This document shows positions 8,093-17,026 of a stretch of 64,000 bases of DNA, piece after piece (position 1 is the first letter of the stretch; each line of letters opens with the position of its first letter). The DNA is from Lewinellaceae bacterium (GTDB lineage Bacteria; Bacteroidota; Bacteroidia; Chitinophagales; Saprospiraceae): NCBI GenBank assembly GCA_020636435.1, contig JACJXX010000002.1, positions 2,294,001 through 2,358,000 on the forward strand, written 5' to 3'. The translations under genes and the position numbers were made by a program. A model generated the notes under the pieces. That model was not told the origin of the DNA and ran no database searches. It saw only the letters and a list, made by a program, of their open reading frames with translations.

Positions 8093-8132
8093 CTGCAAAA
8101 CGCCGGCGAGAACCGGCCCGGGCCATGCGTTG

Positions 8133-9434
8133 CTACAGGAGGCGCCAGGCCAGCGACAACTGCAGGCCCCGGAGATAGGCCTTATCCCTGGGGCTGCTCA
8201 AAATGTCGGTAAGGCCGTATTGATAGGACAGCCGCAGGCTGCTTCGCCCACTGGAGCGAAAGGCCAGGGCCGCAACGGCATCCAGGGAGGTGCCGTTCAG
8301 GTTGTAACTGCGGGCACCCTTTTTGAATTGGTAGATGGTGTTGTTTTCCGAACCGGGGTTTCCGGGGCTGCTGGCCTCGTTGACCAGTTCCCACTTGCTT
8401 GTTGCATCACTGTTGAGCAAAAAACCAGCCTGAATGCCAGCCTCTACGGCCAGGCGTGGTTTCCATTGATAACCAGCTAATAAAGGAAATTGAATGTAGC
8501 GGGAATTGTTGATGGTTGCGCCGGCCACCAGTTTGCTGGCCCGGTTGACAAAACTGCCATCGGGCTGAGGGTCTTTGGAAAAAGAATTTTCCAGGAGCAG
8601 CTCGTTTCCTGCCGGATTAAGTTCGTGTTCGTACCAACGCAGAAAAGCGCCTGCCCGCCAGTAAAAGCGCTTTCCCGGGGGGCGGGCTTCCAGCGCCAGC
8701 CCCGCGCTGAGGCCATCCGGAACGGAGCGTCCGAGAAAAAAGGCGCCTCCTTCTACTGCCAGCCTCAGCATGCCAGGCCGCCGGGAAAGGATAGGGCCAG
8801 GCAATCCTTCAGGCCGTTCTTCCTCAGCTGGAGGCGAAAGGCAGGATATTTGTTCCGATGGAAGGGCAGGCAGGATAACCCAGGGCTTTTGCTCTGCCGA
8901 AGGAGCTGCTTTTTTATTCCGCGCATCAACCGTGTTGTCCCGGGCATTCTCCTTTTCGAAAACCTGGCTGCCTGAGCCTTTCCAATCTTCTTTATCGCCC
9001 TCATCCGGTTGAAGGGGCGGCGTAAACAGCGAAGGCGAAGACAGTCCTTTCTGGCTTGCGTTTTTGCCGCTAGATTTCAGGGGAGCAACATTGGGTTTCG
9101 AACCATGGCTTGTTTTGTGGATGCGGCTACCGGCTTCCGGTTCTGAAGGCAGCCCCTTGTTTTTCCCTTGTGTTTCAGCCCTGTTATTATTATCCAGGCT
9201 GGCATTGGGGTAAGAAAGGGAAGCGGCTGGCTCGGGGTTGTCGCTGCTGCGGAAGAGGCAATAACCACTTCCTGCCAGCATAAAGAGCAAGAGCAACCCA
9301 GCCAGAAGCCACAACCACCCGGCAACCCGCCGTTTGGGTTGCACCGGCATTTCCTTGTCCAGGAGTTGCTTCATCTCCAACCATGCCTGGTCTATGAACT
9401 GCTCGTCGAATTCTTTCGGGTTATTATCCTGCAT
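8133..9434 (-). CDS. Anti-sigma-like protein fused to outer-membrane beta-barrel
   Basis: The 433-residue protein starts with a short cytoplasmic region (FDEQFIDQAWLEMKQLLDKEM). A membrane helix follows at about 39-60, then a low-complexity linker rich in Pro, Ser and Lys (65-200). The C-terminal part looks like an outer-membrane beta-barrel (RLAVEGGAFFLG to LRGLQLSLAWRLL). Its start overlaps the end of the ECF sigma gene by 11 bp, so the two are translationally coupled. It probably acts as the cognate anti-sigma factor with a link to the envelope. The function is inferred from position and layout; no classical zinc anti-sigma motif is visible. Confidence 0.7.
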   Translation of the reverse strand: MQDNNPKEFDEQFIDQAWLEMKQLLDKEMPVQPKRRVAGWLWLLAGLLLLFMLAGSGYCLFRSSDNPEPAASLSYPNASLDNNNRAETQGKNKGLPSEPEAGSRIHKTSHGSKPNVAPLKSSGKNASQKGLSSPSLFTPPLQPDEGDKEDWKGSGSQVFEKENARDNTVDARNKKAAPSAEQKPWVILPALPSEQISCLSPPAEEERPEGLPGPILSRRPGMLRLAVEGGAFFLGRSVPDGLSAGLALEARPPGKRFYWRAGAFLRWYEHELNPAGNELLLENSFSKDPQPDGSFVNRASKLVAGATINNSRYIQFPLLAGYQWKPRLAVEAGIQAGFLLNSDATSKWELVNEASSPGNPGSENNTIYQFKKGARSYNLNGTSLDAVAALAFRSSGRSSLRLSYQYGLTDILSSPRDKAYLRGLQLSLAWRLL

Positions 9435-9978
9435 GATTGTAATGTGTGCGAATTAATTGCTTCAGTTTCTTCCTTGCATTTGACAAATGCCACTTTGAGG
9501 TGCCGACGCTGATATTGGCCTTTTTGGCGATCTCCACGTGGGTGTATCCTTCAATAGCATAGAGATAGAACACCTCCCGGGTGGCATCGGGCAGCATTTC
9601 CACCAGTTTGAGTATGTCTTCAAAATACAACTTGCTCAGCGCCCCCTCTTTCAGCGGAGCGTCCCGGTCTTCGAGTTCCAGGAAGTAAACCTGCCTGGAA
9701 TGCTTCTTGAAGTAATCGGATAAACTATGAAAGATCAACCGCCGAATCCACCCTTCCAGCGAACCGCTGAAAGCGAAGGTGTCGAGTTTTTTGAATACCC
9801 GCAAAAAACCCGTATTGAGGATGTCCATGGCTGCTTCCCGGTCCTGGGTATAGCGCTGGATCATCCGCATCATCGCCGGGAAGTACTTGCGATAAAGCAT
9901 TTCCTGGGAAAAGCGGTCGTTTTTCAGGCACCCTTCCACCAAATCCCGATCAGAATATTGTTCCGGCCCGCGCCCCAT
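9424..9978 (-). CDS. ECF-type RNA polymerase sigma factor
   Basis: The 184-residue protein has sigma region 2 (LYRKYFPAMMRMIQRYTQDREAAMDILNTGFLRVFKKLDTF) and region 4 (LPDATREVFYLYAIEGYTHVEIAKKANISVGTSKWHLSNARKKLKQ), joined by a short linker as in ECF factors. It sits in a three-gene operon: a secreted protein ends 3 bp upstream, and the membrane protein at 8133-9434 overlaps its 3' end. It likely directs an envelope response. Confidence 0.92.
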   Translation of the reverse strand: MGRGPEQYSDRDLVEGCLKNDRFSQEMLYRKYFPAMMRMIQRYTQDREAAMDILNTGFLRVFKKLDTFAFSGSLEGWIRRLIFHSLSDYFKKHSRQVYFLELEDRDAPLKEGALSKLYFEDILKLVEMLPDATREVFYLYAIEGYTHVEIAKKANISVGTSKWHLSNARKKLKQLIRTHYNHAG

Positions 9979-9981
9979 GGA

Positions 9982-10758
9982 TCAAAAGATTAAACCTATC
10001 CGAATGACAATGCGGTTGAACTCCAGCCGCTTTTCCTCGATCTCATTCTGAACGCCCGTCCGGCGTTCAAAAAAAGCTTCCTGAAACTGATAGCCCACAT
10101 CCATGAGCACGTTGGCGTCTTTGTCGGCGCCCAGCCTCAGCCCCGCAGCAGTCCGGAAAAACAGGCCTCCATCCGCCTTGTTGATCCGCTCGTCGCTGTT
10201 TTTGAAAGCAAAACCATATCCCAGGCTTCCGGAGTAATAGGGGGCAATCCTTCTTTTAGACAAATATCCCCGAGCTTCTGCAAAGACAGGGTAGAGGGTT
10301 TCTCCATTATCGAAGGAGTAAGTGTCAACTCCAAAGCCGAGGCCCAACCCCAGCATGCGGTGAAACTGGTAGCCGGTAATATTGTGCAACCCCAGCCCGA
10401 GCTGGAAATTGTCGTTTGCCGAGCCGCTCAGCGTGGAAAAGTACGTGGCATTGTACACGCCTTTTTCCTTGAATGCATAAGCATTGCCTTTTTCACGCGT
10501 GCCCGGCTCTGTTGCCTGCCCGCCCGAATCTAAGCCCTGTTGCCCCTGCTCGATCCGGCTGACCTCTTCTTCCGTGAATTCTATTTCTCCTCCGGAGCGA
10601 AGTTGAACACGGAGGTTGCTCCCCGGCTCATGCTCCAGGATTTTACCCTCGAACCGGCTGCCGTTCTTCAGGTGAATGACATCTATGCCAGCCTGCGCCT
10701 GTAAGCCCGCCGGCAGGCAAAAGGCGAGGATCAAAATAGCCCTGCTGATCGTATTCAT
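9982..10758 (-). CDS. Secreted protein, probable small outer-membrane barrel
   Basis: The 258 residues begin with a signal peptide (MNTISRAILILAFCLPAGLQAQA). A short domain reads IDVIHLKNGSRFEGKILEHEPGSNLRVQLRSGGEIEF and EEEVSRI. The rest has alternating, aromatic-ended strands typical of an outer-membrane barrel (LGLGLGFGVDTYSF, IAPYYSGSLGYGFAF), ending IVIRIGLIF. It is the first gene of the ECF sigma operon, with 3 bp to the sigma gene, so it may be a target or sensor partner of that sigma system. No specific family is recognised. Confidence 0.7.
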   Translation of the reverse strand: MNTISRAILILAFCLPAGLQAQAGIDVIHLKNGSRFEGKILEHEPGSNLRVQLRSGGEIEFTEEEVSRIEQGQQGLDSGGQATEPGTREKGNAYAFKEKGVYNATYFSTLSGSANDNFQLGLGLHNITGYQFHRMLGLGLGFGVDTYSFDNGETLYPVFAEARGYLSKRRIAPYYSGSLGYGFAFKNSDERINKADGGLFFRTAAGLRLGADKDANVLMDVGYQFQEAFFERRTGVQNEIEEKRLEFNRIVIRIGLIF

Positions 10759-10985
10759 CGCATTCCAGGTTTTATGCTCAGAAGAAAATGGCGAACCGCC
10801 AATTCCAAGCCGTTTAGCTGCGTACGGAATACAAGATAGAGAAATTCATCCATCCCGCCAGGTTTCCGCCTGTTCAAAATTTGCAACTTCTCCAACGATC
10901 ACGGGCTTTCACACCCAATTGCTAAGACGTGCGCTGCCGCATAAATGGTTGGGCGAAATACTTAAAATTTTCTCAACTGAAAAGC

Positions 10986-10993
10986 TATCTTTG
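10986..10993 (+). promoter_or_regulatory. Bacteroidota -7 promoter element
   Basis: TATCTTTG matches TAnnTTTG and lies 20 bp before the esterase start at 11013. No TTG was found at the usual -33 spacing. Confidence 0.5.
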
Positions 10994-11012
10994 CGGCCTA
11001 AAAGATGCGTTT

Positions 11013-12422
11013 ATGAAAATTAAAATCTTTTTGAGCCTGCAACTATTCCTGTTGATGGCCGCCGCTGCCCTCGGGCAGTTGACCATCCGGGTGACGGACA
11101 TTCCCGCCAATACGCCTCCGCAAGACGATATCTACATCGCCGGCAATTTCAACGGGTGGGATTCCGGCAACAGCGCCTACATCCTGGAAAACCAGAGAGG
11201 AGAGGTTTATGAAATCAGCTTTTCGCCAAATCCGGGCACGCTGATGTTCAAATTCACCCGGGGCAGCTGGGAAACGGTGGAAGGCAATGCCAGCGGCGGC
11301 TTTTTGCCCGACCGTTCTTACAACTATTCCGGCGGGGCCGAAACCCTGGAATTGCAGATTCTCAGTTGGGAAGCCCAGGATGTTCCGCCTTCTTCGGGTT
11401 ATTCTGTCCTCTCAGAGGATTTTTTCATGCCCCAACTCAACCGAAGCCGCCGCATCTGGCTCTACCTGCCACCCGATTACCAGAATTCTGGAAGAGATTA
11501 CCCGGTGCTCTACATGCAGGATGGGCAAAATGTCTTCGACGCCTCTACTTCTTTTTCAGGAGAATGGCAGGTCGATGAAGCGTTGAACCAATTATTTGAC
11601 GAGGGGGATGAAGGAGTGATCGTGGTGGCTATTGACAACGGCGGCGGCAGCCGGATCGGCGAATACACGCCATGGCCGAATCCGAATTACGGCGGCGGCC
11701 AGGGCGATGCCTACGTCGACTTTATCGTGGAAACGTTGAAGCCTTTTATAGATGAGAATTACCGGACTAAGCCGGGGCGGGAGTTTACGGGCATTATGGG
11801 CTCTTCGCTGGGCGGATTGATCTCCTTCTACGCCGCCATTGAGCACCAGGATGTTTTCAGCAAAGCCGGCGTCTTTTCCGCTTCGTTTTGGTTTGCTGAT
11901 GAGGTTTATACCCATGTAGCCAATACGGGAAAAGAGGCCGATATGCGGATTTACATGATCGCCGGAGTACAAGAGGGCACTCCCGCCGATTATGGAGAGC
12001 AGGTCGCCGATATGAACGCCATGTACAACACCTTGCTCAGCGCCGGCTTCTCTGCAGATGAGGTCAGAGCCATAGCCCATCCGGATGGCCAGCATAGCGA
12101 GTGGTACTGGGCGCGGGAATTTCCGGCGGCTTACCAGTGGCTGTACCGGGAGAACACAACCGGGCAGGAGGAAAAAAATTGGGAAAAGCCCTTGTTGAAA
12201 GCTTTTCCCAATCCGTCCGACACCAATTTTCACCTGATAACTACGGCTCCGCTTGTTCATGCAGAATATGAAGTATTAAGCATGGACGGAAGGATTGTTC
12301 AACAAAGAAAGCCGCTTAACGGGAAGGGCGCTTCGCTGGAAAACCTGAAAGCCGGGCTCTATTTTCTGAGAGCCTACAGCGACGGAGAATTGGCGGGAGT
12401 AGTAAAACTGGTGCGGCAATAA
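11013..12422 (+). CDS. Secreted esterase with glycogen-binding-like domain and T9SS tail
   Basis: The 469-residue protein has a signal peptide (to about residue 20) and an N-terminal CBM20/CBM48-like domain (ITVTDIP-like start, DIYIAGNFNGWD, FKFTRGSWETVEGN). A putative esterase domain (PF00756 type) follows, with RIWLYLPPDY, DYPVLYMQDGQNVFD, the nucleophile elbow GSSLGG, and a late His in HPDGQHSEW. The end is a T9SS sorting domain (KAFPNPSDTNF to GVVKLVRQ). Such proteins cleave ester bonds on sugars or act on siderophores or feruloyl groups; the substrate is unknown. A longer upstream ATG (10929) would overlap the promoter element, so 11013 was chosen. Confidence 0.85.
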   Translation: MKIKIFLSLQLFLLMAAAALGQLTIRVTDIPANTPPQDDIYIAGNFNGWDSGNSAYILENQRGEVYEISFSPNPGTLMFKFTRGSWETVEGNASGGFLPDRSYNYSGGAETLELQILSWEAQDVPPSSGYSVLSEDFFMPQLNRSRRIWLYLPPDYQNSGRDYPVLYMQDGQNVFDASTSFSGEWQVDEALNQLFDEGDEGVIVVAIDNGGGSRIGEYTPWPNPNYGGGQGDAYVDFIVETLKPFIDENYRTKPGREFTGIMGSSLGGLISFYAAIEHQDVFSKAGVFSASFWFADEVYTHVANTGKEADMRIYMIAGVQEGTPADYGEQVADMNAMYNTLLSAGFSADEVRAIAHPDGQHSEWYWAREFPAAYQWLYRENTTGQEEKNWEKPLLKAFPNPSDTNFHLITTAPLVHAEYEVLSMDGRIVQQRKPLNGKGASLENLKAGLYFLRAYSDGELAGVVKLVRQ

Positions 12423-12433
12423 CACCGCACGCT

Positions 12434-12607
12434 TTATTTATCTTCTTCCAGTTCGTAATCGCCGACAATCTCATAAAGCCCGTTTTCCACGCGCTTTTCA
12501 AAATCCTGGCGCGGGACGGGCATTTTGCGGTTGAGGGTCATAAACCGGATGGTTACTGTCTTGGAGGTTTCTTTGAGTATTTTGACTCTTATGCTTCTAT
12601 TTACCAT
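12434..12607 (-). CDS. Small hypothetical protein, 57 residues
   Basis: A compact basic/acidic protein that starts MVNRSIRVKILKETSKTVTI and ends DYELEEDK. Base composition matches its neighbours, and it converges on the esterase gene with an 11-bp gap. No family is recognised. It is the last of a minus-strand run of small genes up to 13621. Confidence 0.55.
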   Translation of the reverse strand: MVNRSIRVKILKETSKTVTIRFMTLNRKMPVPRQDFEKRVENGLYEIVGDYELEEDK

Positions 12608-12654
12608 AACAATTTTAAAGTTTAAGTTTGAATCAATAAATCGCAGCAGGGCGG

Positions 12655-13023
12655 TTAAAGGCTGACCAACACAGCATTAATGTCGTGCTTTTTCACGAGC
12701 CGGTTGGCAAATGCGCGATGGCCGTGGGGGGTGAAAAGATAGAATTTCCCTTCCTTGAGCGCAGCCATGCGGTCCAGCAATTTCCATTTGGTTACCAGTT
12801 GCCTTCTGTCATCCGATTTGATGGCAATTTCGAAGTAACACTTATTGCCGCGCATCACTGCTGTAATGTCAGGAGTCAGGGCTGAATCTTCCTCCTCCTC
12901 GCCCGGCGGCATAAAGGAGGAGGGCCTTTCAAAATCGTCGATATTGGCTTTCACTTTGGAATAGCCTTTTCGCTTTACCCACTCTATTGCTTTTTCATAT
13001 AGTTTTGAATCTTTCTCAGACAT
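12655..13023 (-). CDS. Hypothetical protein with nuclease-like motif
   Basis: The 122 residues contain TPDITAVMRGNKCYFEIAIKSDDRRQLVTKW. This resembles the core of PD-(D/E)XK-fold proteins: PD at 51-52 and Glu65 with Lys69 after a hydrophobic strand. The Glu-Lys spacing is not canonical, so catalytic activity is uncertain. The C-terminal part (FYLFTPHGHRAFANRLV) suits the last strand and helix of that fold. Neighbours are other small genes and a cold-shock protein. Function is unknown. Confidence 0.6.
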   Translation of the reverse strand: MSEKDSKLYEKAIEWVKRKGYSKVKANIDDFERPSSFMPPGEEEEDSALTPDITAVMRGNKCYFEIAIKSDDRRQLVTKWKLLDRMAALKEGKFYLFTPHGHRAFANRLVKKHDINAVLVSL

Positions 13024-13119
13024 TTTTTAATTTTTAAAGAGTGAATGAAATGGGGCCGGCCAGCTTTCCAAAGCGGCTCCAGGCATTTGGGCCGGCTTCG
13101 GGGCGATAGCTCTTGCTCG

Positions 13120-13335
13120 CTAAGCGCCGGCTGTTGCCGGCATGCTGCTTTCCGTAAACTCCTTACCGTTCCATTTTCCCAGCCATTCTATTTCCTTCCC
13201 TGCCCTTTTATACTTCTTGAAAGCAGTTACGGCAGCCTCCCTGGTCTTGCGAAAAATGGTGATGTTGTTGGGGACAGACTTGATCGTGAAGTAATATTTG
13301 TCTTTTCCCATGGCATACTTCTTACGCATTCTCAT
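13120..13335 (-). CDS. Small basic hypothetical protein
   Basis: 71 residues, rich in Lys and Arg, with KDKYYFTIKSVPNNITIFRKTREAAVTAFKKYKRAGKEIEWLGKWNGKEF. The alternating strand/helix pattern and aromatic residues suggest a small folded, perhaps nucleic-acid-binding, protein. The true start may be the Met at residue 9. It lies between the nuclease-like gene and the cold-shock gene on the same strand. Confidence 0.5.
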   Translation of the reverse strand: MRMRKKYAMGKDKYYFTIKSVPNNITIFRKTREAAVTAFKKYKRAGKEIEWLGKWNGKEFTESSMPATAGA

Positions 13336-13378
13336 AATTGAAACGAAATTTTTTTTAGTGGATCAATACAGTAATAAA

Positions 13379-13621
13379 TCAGGCGTCTACAAGCCGCACA
13401 TTCCTGGCTTCCAGTCCTTTAGAACTCGCCTCGATCTCGAAGGCAACCCGGTCGCCTTTGCTGATCTGGTCTTCCAGGCTGGTCACATGCACGAAGACGT
13501 CATCCTCCAGGTTTTCAGGCTCGATGAACCCATAACCTCTTTTTCGGTTAAAGAACTTCACCTTTCCTTTTCTCTCCTGGTGGCCTTTGCTTGTAAAAAA
13601 GCTTAAAATTTTTCTGAACAT
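13379..13621 (-). CDS. Cold-shock domain protein
   Basis: The 80-residue protein has an N-terminal basic segment (MFRKILSFFTSKGHQER). A cold-shock domain follows: KGKVKFFNRKRGYGFIEPE (RNP1-like RGYGFIE) and DVFVHVTSLE (RNP2-like). These proteins bind single-stranded RNA or DNA and act as RNA chaperones. An upstream in-frame start at 13687 adds 22 residues with no domain value, so 13621 is preferred. It is the first gene of the small-gene run. Confidence 0.9.
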   Translation of the reverse strand: MFRKILSFFTSKGHQERKGKVKFFNRKRGYGFIEPENLEDDVFVHVTSLEDQISKGDRVAFEIEASSKGLEARNVRLVDA

Positions 13622-14192
13622 AATTTCCGTGAGTTTTATAATGCTGGTTTCTAATCTCCTGAGATTCGCTGCTTTCCAGAACCCCAACTCGTCGTTCAGT
13701 TACGTGGCGTGGGGGGGCTGTCAAAGGAGCATGCCCAACATTATACGAGGGCTTGCTCCCGGGGAGCAGCTCTCTAAATCGCTGTGATCGTTGGAGGCTT
13801 AAGGTCTGTAATAAAAGGATGGGTCATAAGGGGCCTCGATAAATTTTTCATTTCAAAAAAGTGCTGAATTTGACAAAATCGCCCGCCTGCCGGTTGTTAT
13901 TTTATAAACAGACATTGCCACAGAACATGAGCAAAAGAAGCTGCCGAAAAAAAAATGTTGTTCGCTTCTTTTGAAAGTTCATTCTAAATAACTGATAAAT
14001 AGTGGTTTAATTGGTGTAAGGCGGATGGCCGGCGGAAAAAATCACAGTTTTTTAATACGCAGGCACAGTTATTAAACGCCCAGTGTGAACACAAAGTTCA
14101 CAAAGCGTTTATTTTTTGCCATTTCTTACGAACTAACGGCACCATGAGCTTGTTATCATGGGTTTCAAAATGGCGAGCCATGCCCTATCCGG
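13622..14192. other. Long intergenic region, no gene seen
   Basis: 571 bp without a convincing gene. It holds an inverted repeat AAAAGAAGC / GCTTCTTTT (13933-13941 and 13974-13982) and a small palindrome TGTGAAC-ACAAA-GTTCACA (14084-14102). It probably contains the long leader and promoter of the cold-shock gene and the 3' region of fhs. No TAnnTTTG element is clear. Confidence 0.4.
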
Positions 14193-15860
14193 CTAAAACA
14201 ACCCGGAAATGTTTCCATTTTCATCAATATCAATATTTTCGGCAGCCGGCCGGGAAGGCAGGCCGGGCATGCGCATGATGTCGCCGGTGATCGGTATGAG
14301 AAAACCGGCGCCGGCAGCGATCTCAATCTCCCGGACAGTGACGACGAAATCCTTCGGGCGCCCCAGCAGTTTGGGGTTGTCGGAAAGGGACTTCTGGGTC
14401 TTGGCGATGCAGACCGGCAGGTTTTCGAGTTCCAGTTGTTTGATCTTCCTCAGGTCAGCGCGTGCTTTTGAGGTATAGTCGATGGCCTTGGCGCCGTATA
14501 TTTTGGTGGCCACCGCTTTGATCTTGTCTTCCACGCTCCAGTTCCAATCGTAGAGAGGCCGAAATGCGGACTGGCTGTTTTCGGCCACCTCTGCCACTAC
14601 TCTGGCCAGTTCTTCAGCGCCCGCGCCACCCTTTGCCCACACATCTGAAAGGACGACCGGAACGCCCAGTTTTTGGCACCGCTGCTCGATCGCCTGGAGT
14701 TCCTCTTTGGAATCGGATTCAAAGCGGTTCATGGCTACAATGGCCGGCAGGCCAAACAATTTGATGTTTTCCAGGTGCTTTTCGAGGTTTTCCATTCCTT
14801 TCCCTACCGCTTTGTGGTTCGGCGATTTGAGATCGGATAAGGCAACCCCGCCGTGGTATTTCAGGGCGCGCACGGTAGCCACCAGCACGACGGCACGGGG
14901 CGAAAGGCCCGAACTCTGGCATTTGATGTCGAAGAATTTCTCGGCTCCCAGGTCAAATCCGAAGCCCGCTTCAGTGATCACGAAATCAGAAAGGCTCATG
15001 CCCATGCGCGTGGCCAGCACGGAGTTGGTGCCCTGGGCTATATTGGCGAAGGGCCCGCCGTGGAGAATAGCCGGATTGCCCTCCAGGGTCTGCACGAGGT
15101 TGGGCTGGATGGCATCTTTAAGCAGGGCGGCCATAGCGCCGTTGGCTTTCAGGTCTCGGGCATAGACCGGGCGTTTGTCGAAAGTAAAGCCGACAAAAAT
15201 ATTGCCGAGGCGCCGTTTGAGGTCGCTCAGGCCTTCGCACAGGCAGAGAATAGCCATGATCTCCGATGCAGCCGTGATGTCAAATCCCGTTTCCCGGGGC
15301 ACTCCGGAAGCGGTGCCGCCCAGGCCGATAACGATTTTTCGCAGGGCCCGGTCGTTCATATCCATTACCCGTTTCCAGGTTACGGTGCGGGGATCGATCC
15401 CCAGCCCCAGGTCTTTGCTTTGCAGGTTGTTGTCAATCAGGGCGGCGAGCAGGTTGTGGGCCTTTTCGATGGCGGCGAAGTCGCCGGTAAAATGCAGGTT
15501 GATGTCTTCCATGGGCAATACCTGCGAGTAGCCTCCGCCGGTAGCGCCTCCTTTGATGCCGAATACCGGGCCGAGGGACGGTTCCCGCAGCACGGCCGTG
15601 GCCTTTTTGCCAATGCGGTTCAACCCCTGCACCAGCCCGATGGAAGTGGTCGTTTTGCCTTCTCCAGCCGGCGTAGGCGAAATGGCGGAAACCAGAATCA
15701 GCTTGTTCTTTTTGATCGCTTCCTGATCGATGAGAGAAAGGGGGAGTTTCGCTTTGTATTTGCCGTAGAGCTGCAATTGGCTTTCTTCAATCCGGAGCTG
15801 AGCCGCGATTTCCCGAATGTCGCGCATTTCGGCGGCGCGGGCAATATCAATGTCATTCAT
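14193..15860 (-). CDS. fhs: Formate--tetrahydrofolate ligase
   Basis: It makes 10-formyl-THF from formate, ATP and THF in one-carbon metabolism. The 555-residue product has the family's ATP-binding loop SPTPAGEGKTTTSIGL at about 60-75, and LREPSLGPVFGIKGGATGGGYSQVLPMEDINLHFTGD. It ends with the conserved ITGDIMRMPGLPSRPAAENID. Length is normal. It stands alone, with no folD neighbour in the window. Confidence 0.97.
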   Translation of the reverse strand: MNDIDIARAAEMRDIREIAAQLRIEESQLQLYGKYKAKLPLSLIDQEAIKKNKLILVSAISPTPAGEGKTTTSIGLVQGLNRIGKKATAVLREPSLGPVFGIKGGATGGGYSQVLPMEDINLHFTGDFAAIEKAHNLLAALIDNNLQSKDLGLGIDPRTVTWKRVMDMNDRALRKIVIGLGGTASGVPRETGFDITAASEIMAILCLCEGLSDLKRRLGNIFVGFTFDKRPVYARDLKANGAMAALLKDAIQPNLVQTLEGNPAILHGGPFANIAQGTNSVLATRMGMSLSDFVITEAGFGFDLGAEKFFDIKCQSSGLSPRAVVLVATVRALKYHGGVALSDLKSPNHKAVGKGMENLEKHLENIKLFGLPAIVAMNRFESDSKEELQAIEQRCQKLGVPVVLSDVWAKGGAGAEELARVVAEVAENSQSAFRPLYDWNWSVEDKIKAVATKIYGAKAIDYTSKARADLRKIKQLELENLPVCIAKTQKSLSDNPKLLGRPKDFVVTVREIEIAAGAGFLIPITGDIMRMPGLPSRPAAENIDIDENGNISGLF

Positions 15861-16048
15861 GTTATTTGGCCTTATTTAGTTTCTCGTTTGTCGGTATCTG
15901 GAGCTGTTAAACGGCTAAAGGCTGCCATTCGGCTGGAAAAATTCGGCGTTGGCCGTATAACAGAAAATTGCACGTTCAATAAAGCAACATTTTGCAGCAA
16001 ATCCAGTTAAATTTACAGCAGAGTTTTTTCATACTAGTCCAAAGTTTG

Positions 16049-16081
16049 AGCTGTACCTTTTCGGTGCAGCTTTTTTTTTTG
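16049..16081 (+). terminator. Orphan intrinsic terminator
   Basis: Stem AGCTGTACC / GGTGCAGCT with loop TTTTC (one G-T wobble), followed by eleven T. The orientation serves plus-strand transcription, yet no plus-strand protein gene lies upstream; fhs is divergent from it. It may end a small RNA from 15861-16049. Confidence 0.65.
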
Positions 16082-16121
16082 CTTTCCGGCAAATGTCGGA
16101 AAAAAAGCGGAAATGCCAGTT

Positions 16122-17000
16122 TCAACCCTCTTCCTGCGGAAATTCCTCCCTGGTTTTCGGTTCTTTCTGCACGATGGTCCGGTAAGGAAACGGAATTTCG
16201 ATGCCTTCAAGGTCGAAGCGTTTTTTGATGGATTCCATCAGGTCGCAACCCAGTTCAAAGGCTTCGGCGTTATTCCGGGCCCAGATGTAGGCTCTCAGCC
16301 TGACGTAATATTCTCCCAGGGCGATGACCCGGACGAGGATTTCCGGCCTGCCGGCTTGAATCTGCTCGGGCGTCCGGCCGTCTATTTGGAGCGGGTGCCG
16401 GAGGGCTTCTTCCTGCATGATGGCACGGGCCCGGTCGATATTGGAATCATAACTAATGTCAATTTCCAGAAATTTACAGATGGTGTCGTCCCCAAAATCG
16501 GCATTGACGATGATCTCTTCGCTGATCACGGAGTTGGGGATCAGAATGCGGCGGTTCTCAAAATCCCGGATGACTACATGGCGAAGGGTGATGTCTTCGA
16601 CTACCCCCTGGAGGCCGTTTTGGAAACGCAGGCGGTCGTTGACGCTAAAGGGCTTGAAGATGACGATGAAAATGCCGCTAATGATGTTGCTCAATGCATG
16701 CTGAGAAGCAAAACCTACGGCTACTGCAAGAATGCCGGCGCCGGCGAGCAGAGAGTTGGCAACGGCGCGCAACGAGGGCACGGAATACACCGCCCAGCTA
16801 AAGCCCACGATATAGATAATGCCGGTGATGGCATGGCGGAGGAAAACGTAATTGGTGGGGTCGTTGCGGATGAGCAGGCTGTTGCGCCGGATAAAACGGC
16901 GAAACAAACGGTTGAAGAGGAACGCTATGAGCATGGTGCCGGCCACGATCCCCATGCTAATGGCCAGCACTTCAAAGTTCATTTTCAATTGGTCGAACAT
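16122..17000 (-). CDS. MscS-family mechanosensitive channel
   Basis: The 292-residue protein has about three membrane helices (residues 8-30, 56-76, 80-115). The last is the pore-lining TM3 with the small-residue pattern LLAGAGILAVAVGFASQHALSNIISGIFI. The MscS beta domain follows (PFSVNDRLRF, GVVEDITLRHVVIRDFENRRILIPNSVI) and then a cytoplasmic alpha/beta end. It opens on membrane tension to release solutes. It lies 26 bp downstream of the ATP-grasp-like gene and may be cotranscribed. Confidence 0.93.
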   Translation of the reverse strand: MFDQLKMNFEVLAISMGIVAGTMLIAFLFNRLFRRFIRRNSLLIRNDPTNYVFLRHAITGIIYIVGFSWAVYSVPSLRAVANSLLAGAGILAVAVGFASQHALSNIISGIFIVIFKPFSVNDRLRFQNGLQGVVEDITLRHVVIRDFENRRILIPNSVISEEIIVNADFGDDTICKFLEIDISYDSNIDRARAIMQEEALRHPLQIDGRTPEQIQAGRPEILVRVIALGEYYVRLRAYIWARNNAEAFELGCDLMESIKKRFDLEGIEIPFPYRTIVQKEPKTREEFPQEEG

Positions 17001-17026
17001 AAAGAACAGCTTGTTGTCTGAAAATT

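Noticed and set aside
8085..8480. 131-residue plus-strand frame
   Set aside because: Starts inside the hairpin repeat and runs antisense to the barrel fusion gene.
14084..14102. Palindrome TGTGAACACAAAGTTCACA as an operator
   Set aside because: It lies about 90 bp past the fhs stop and over 460 bp from the cold-shock start, with no promoter near it. Too weak to call.
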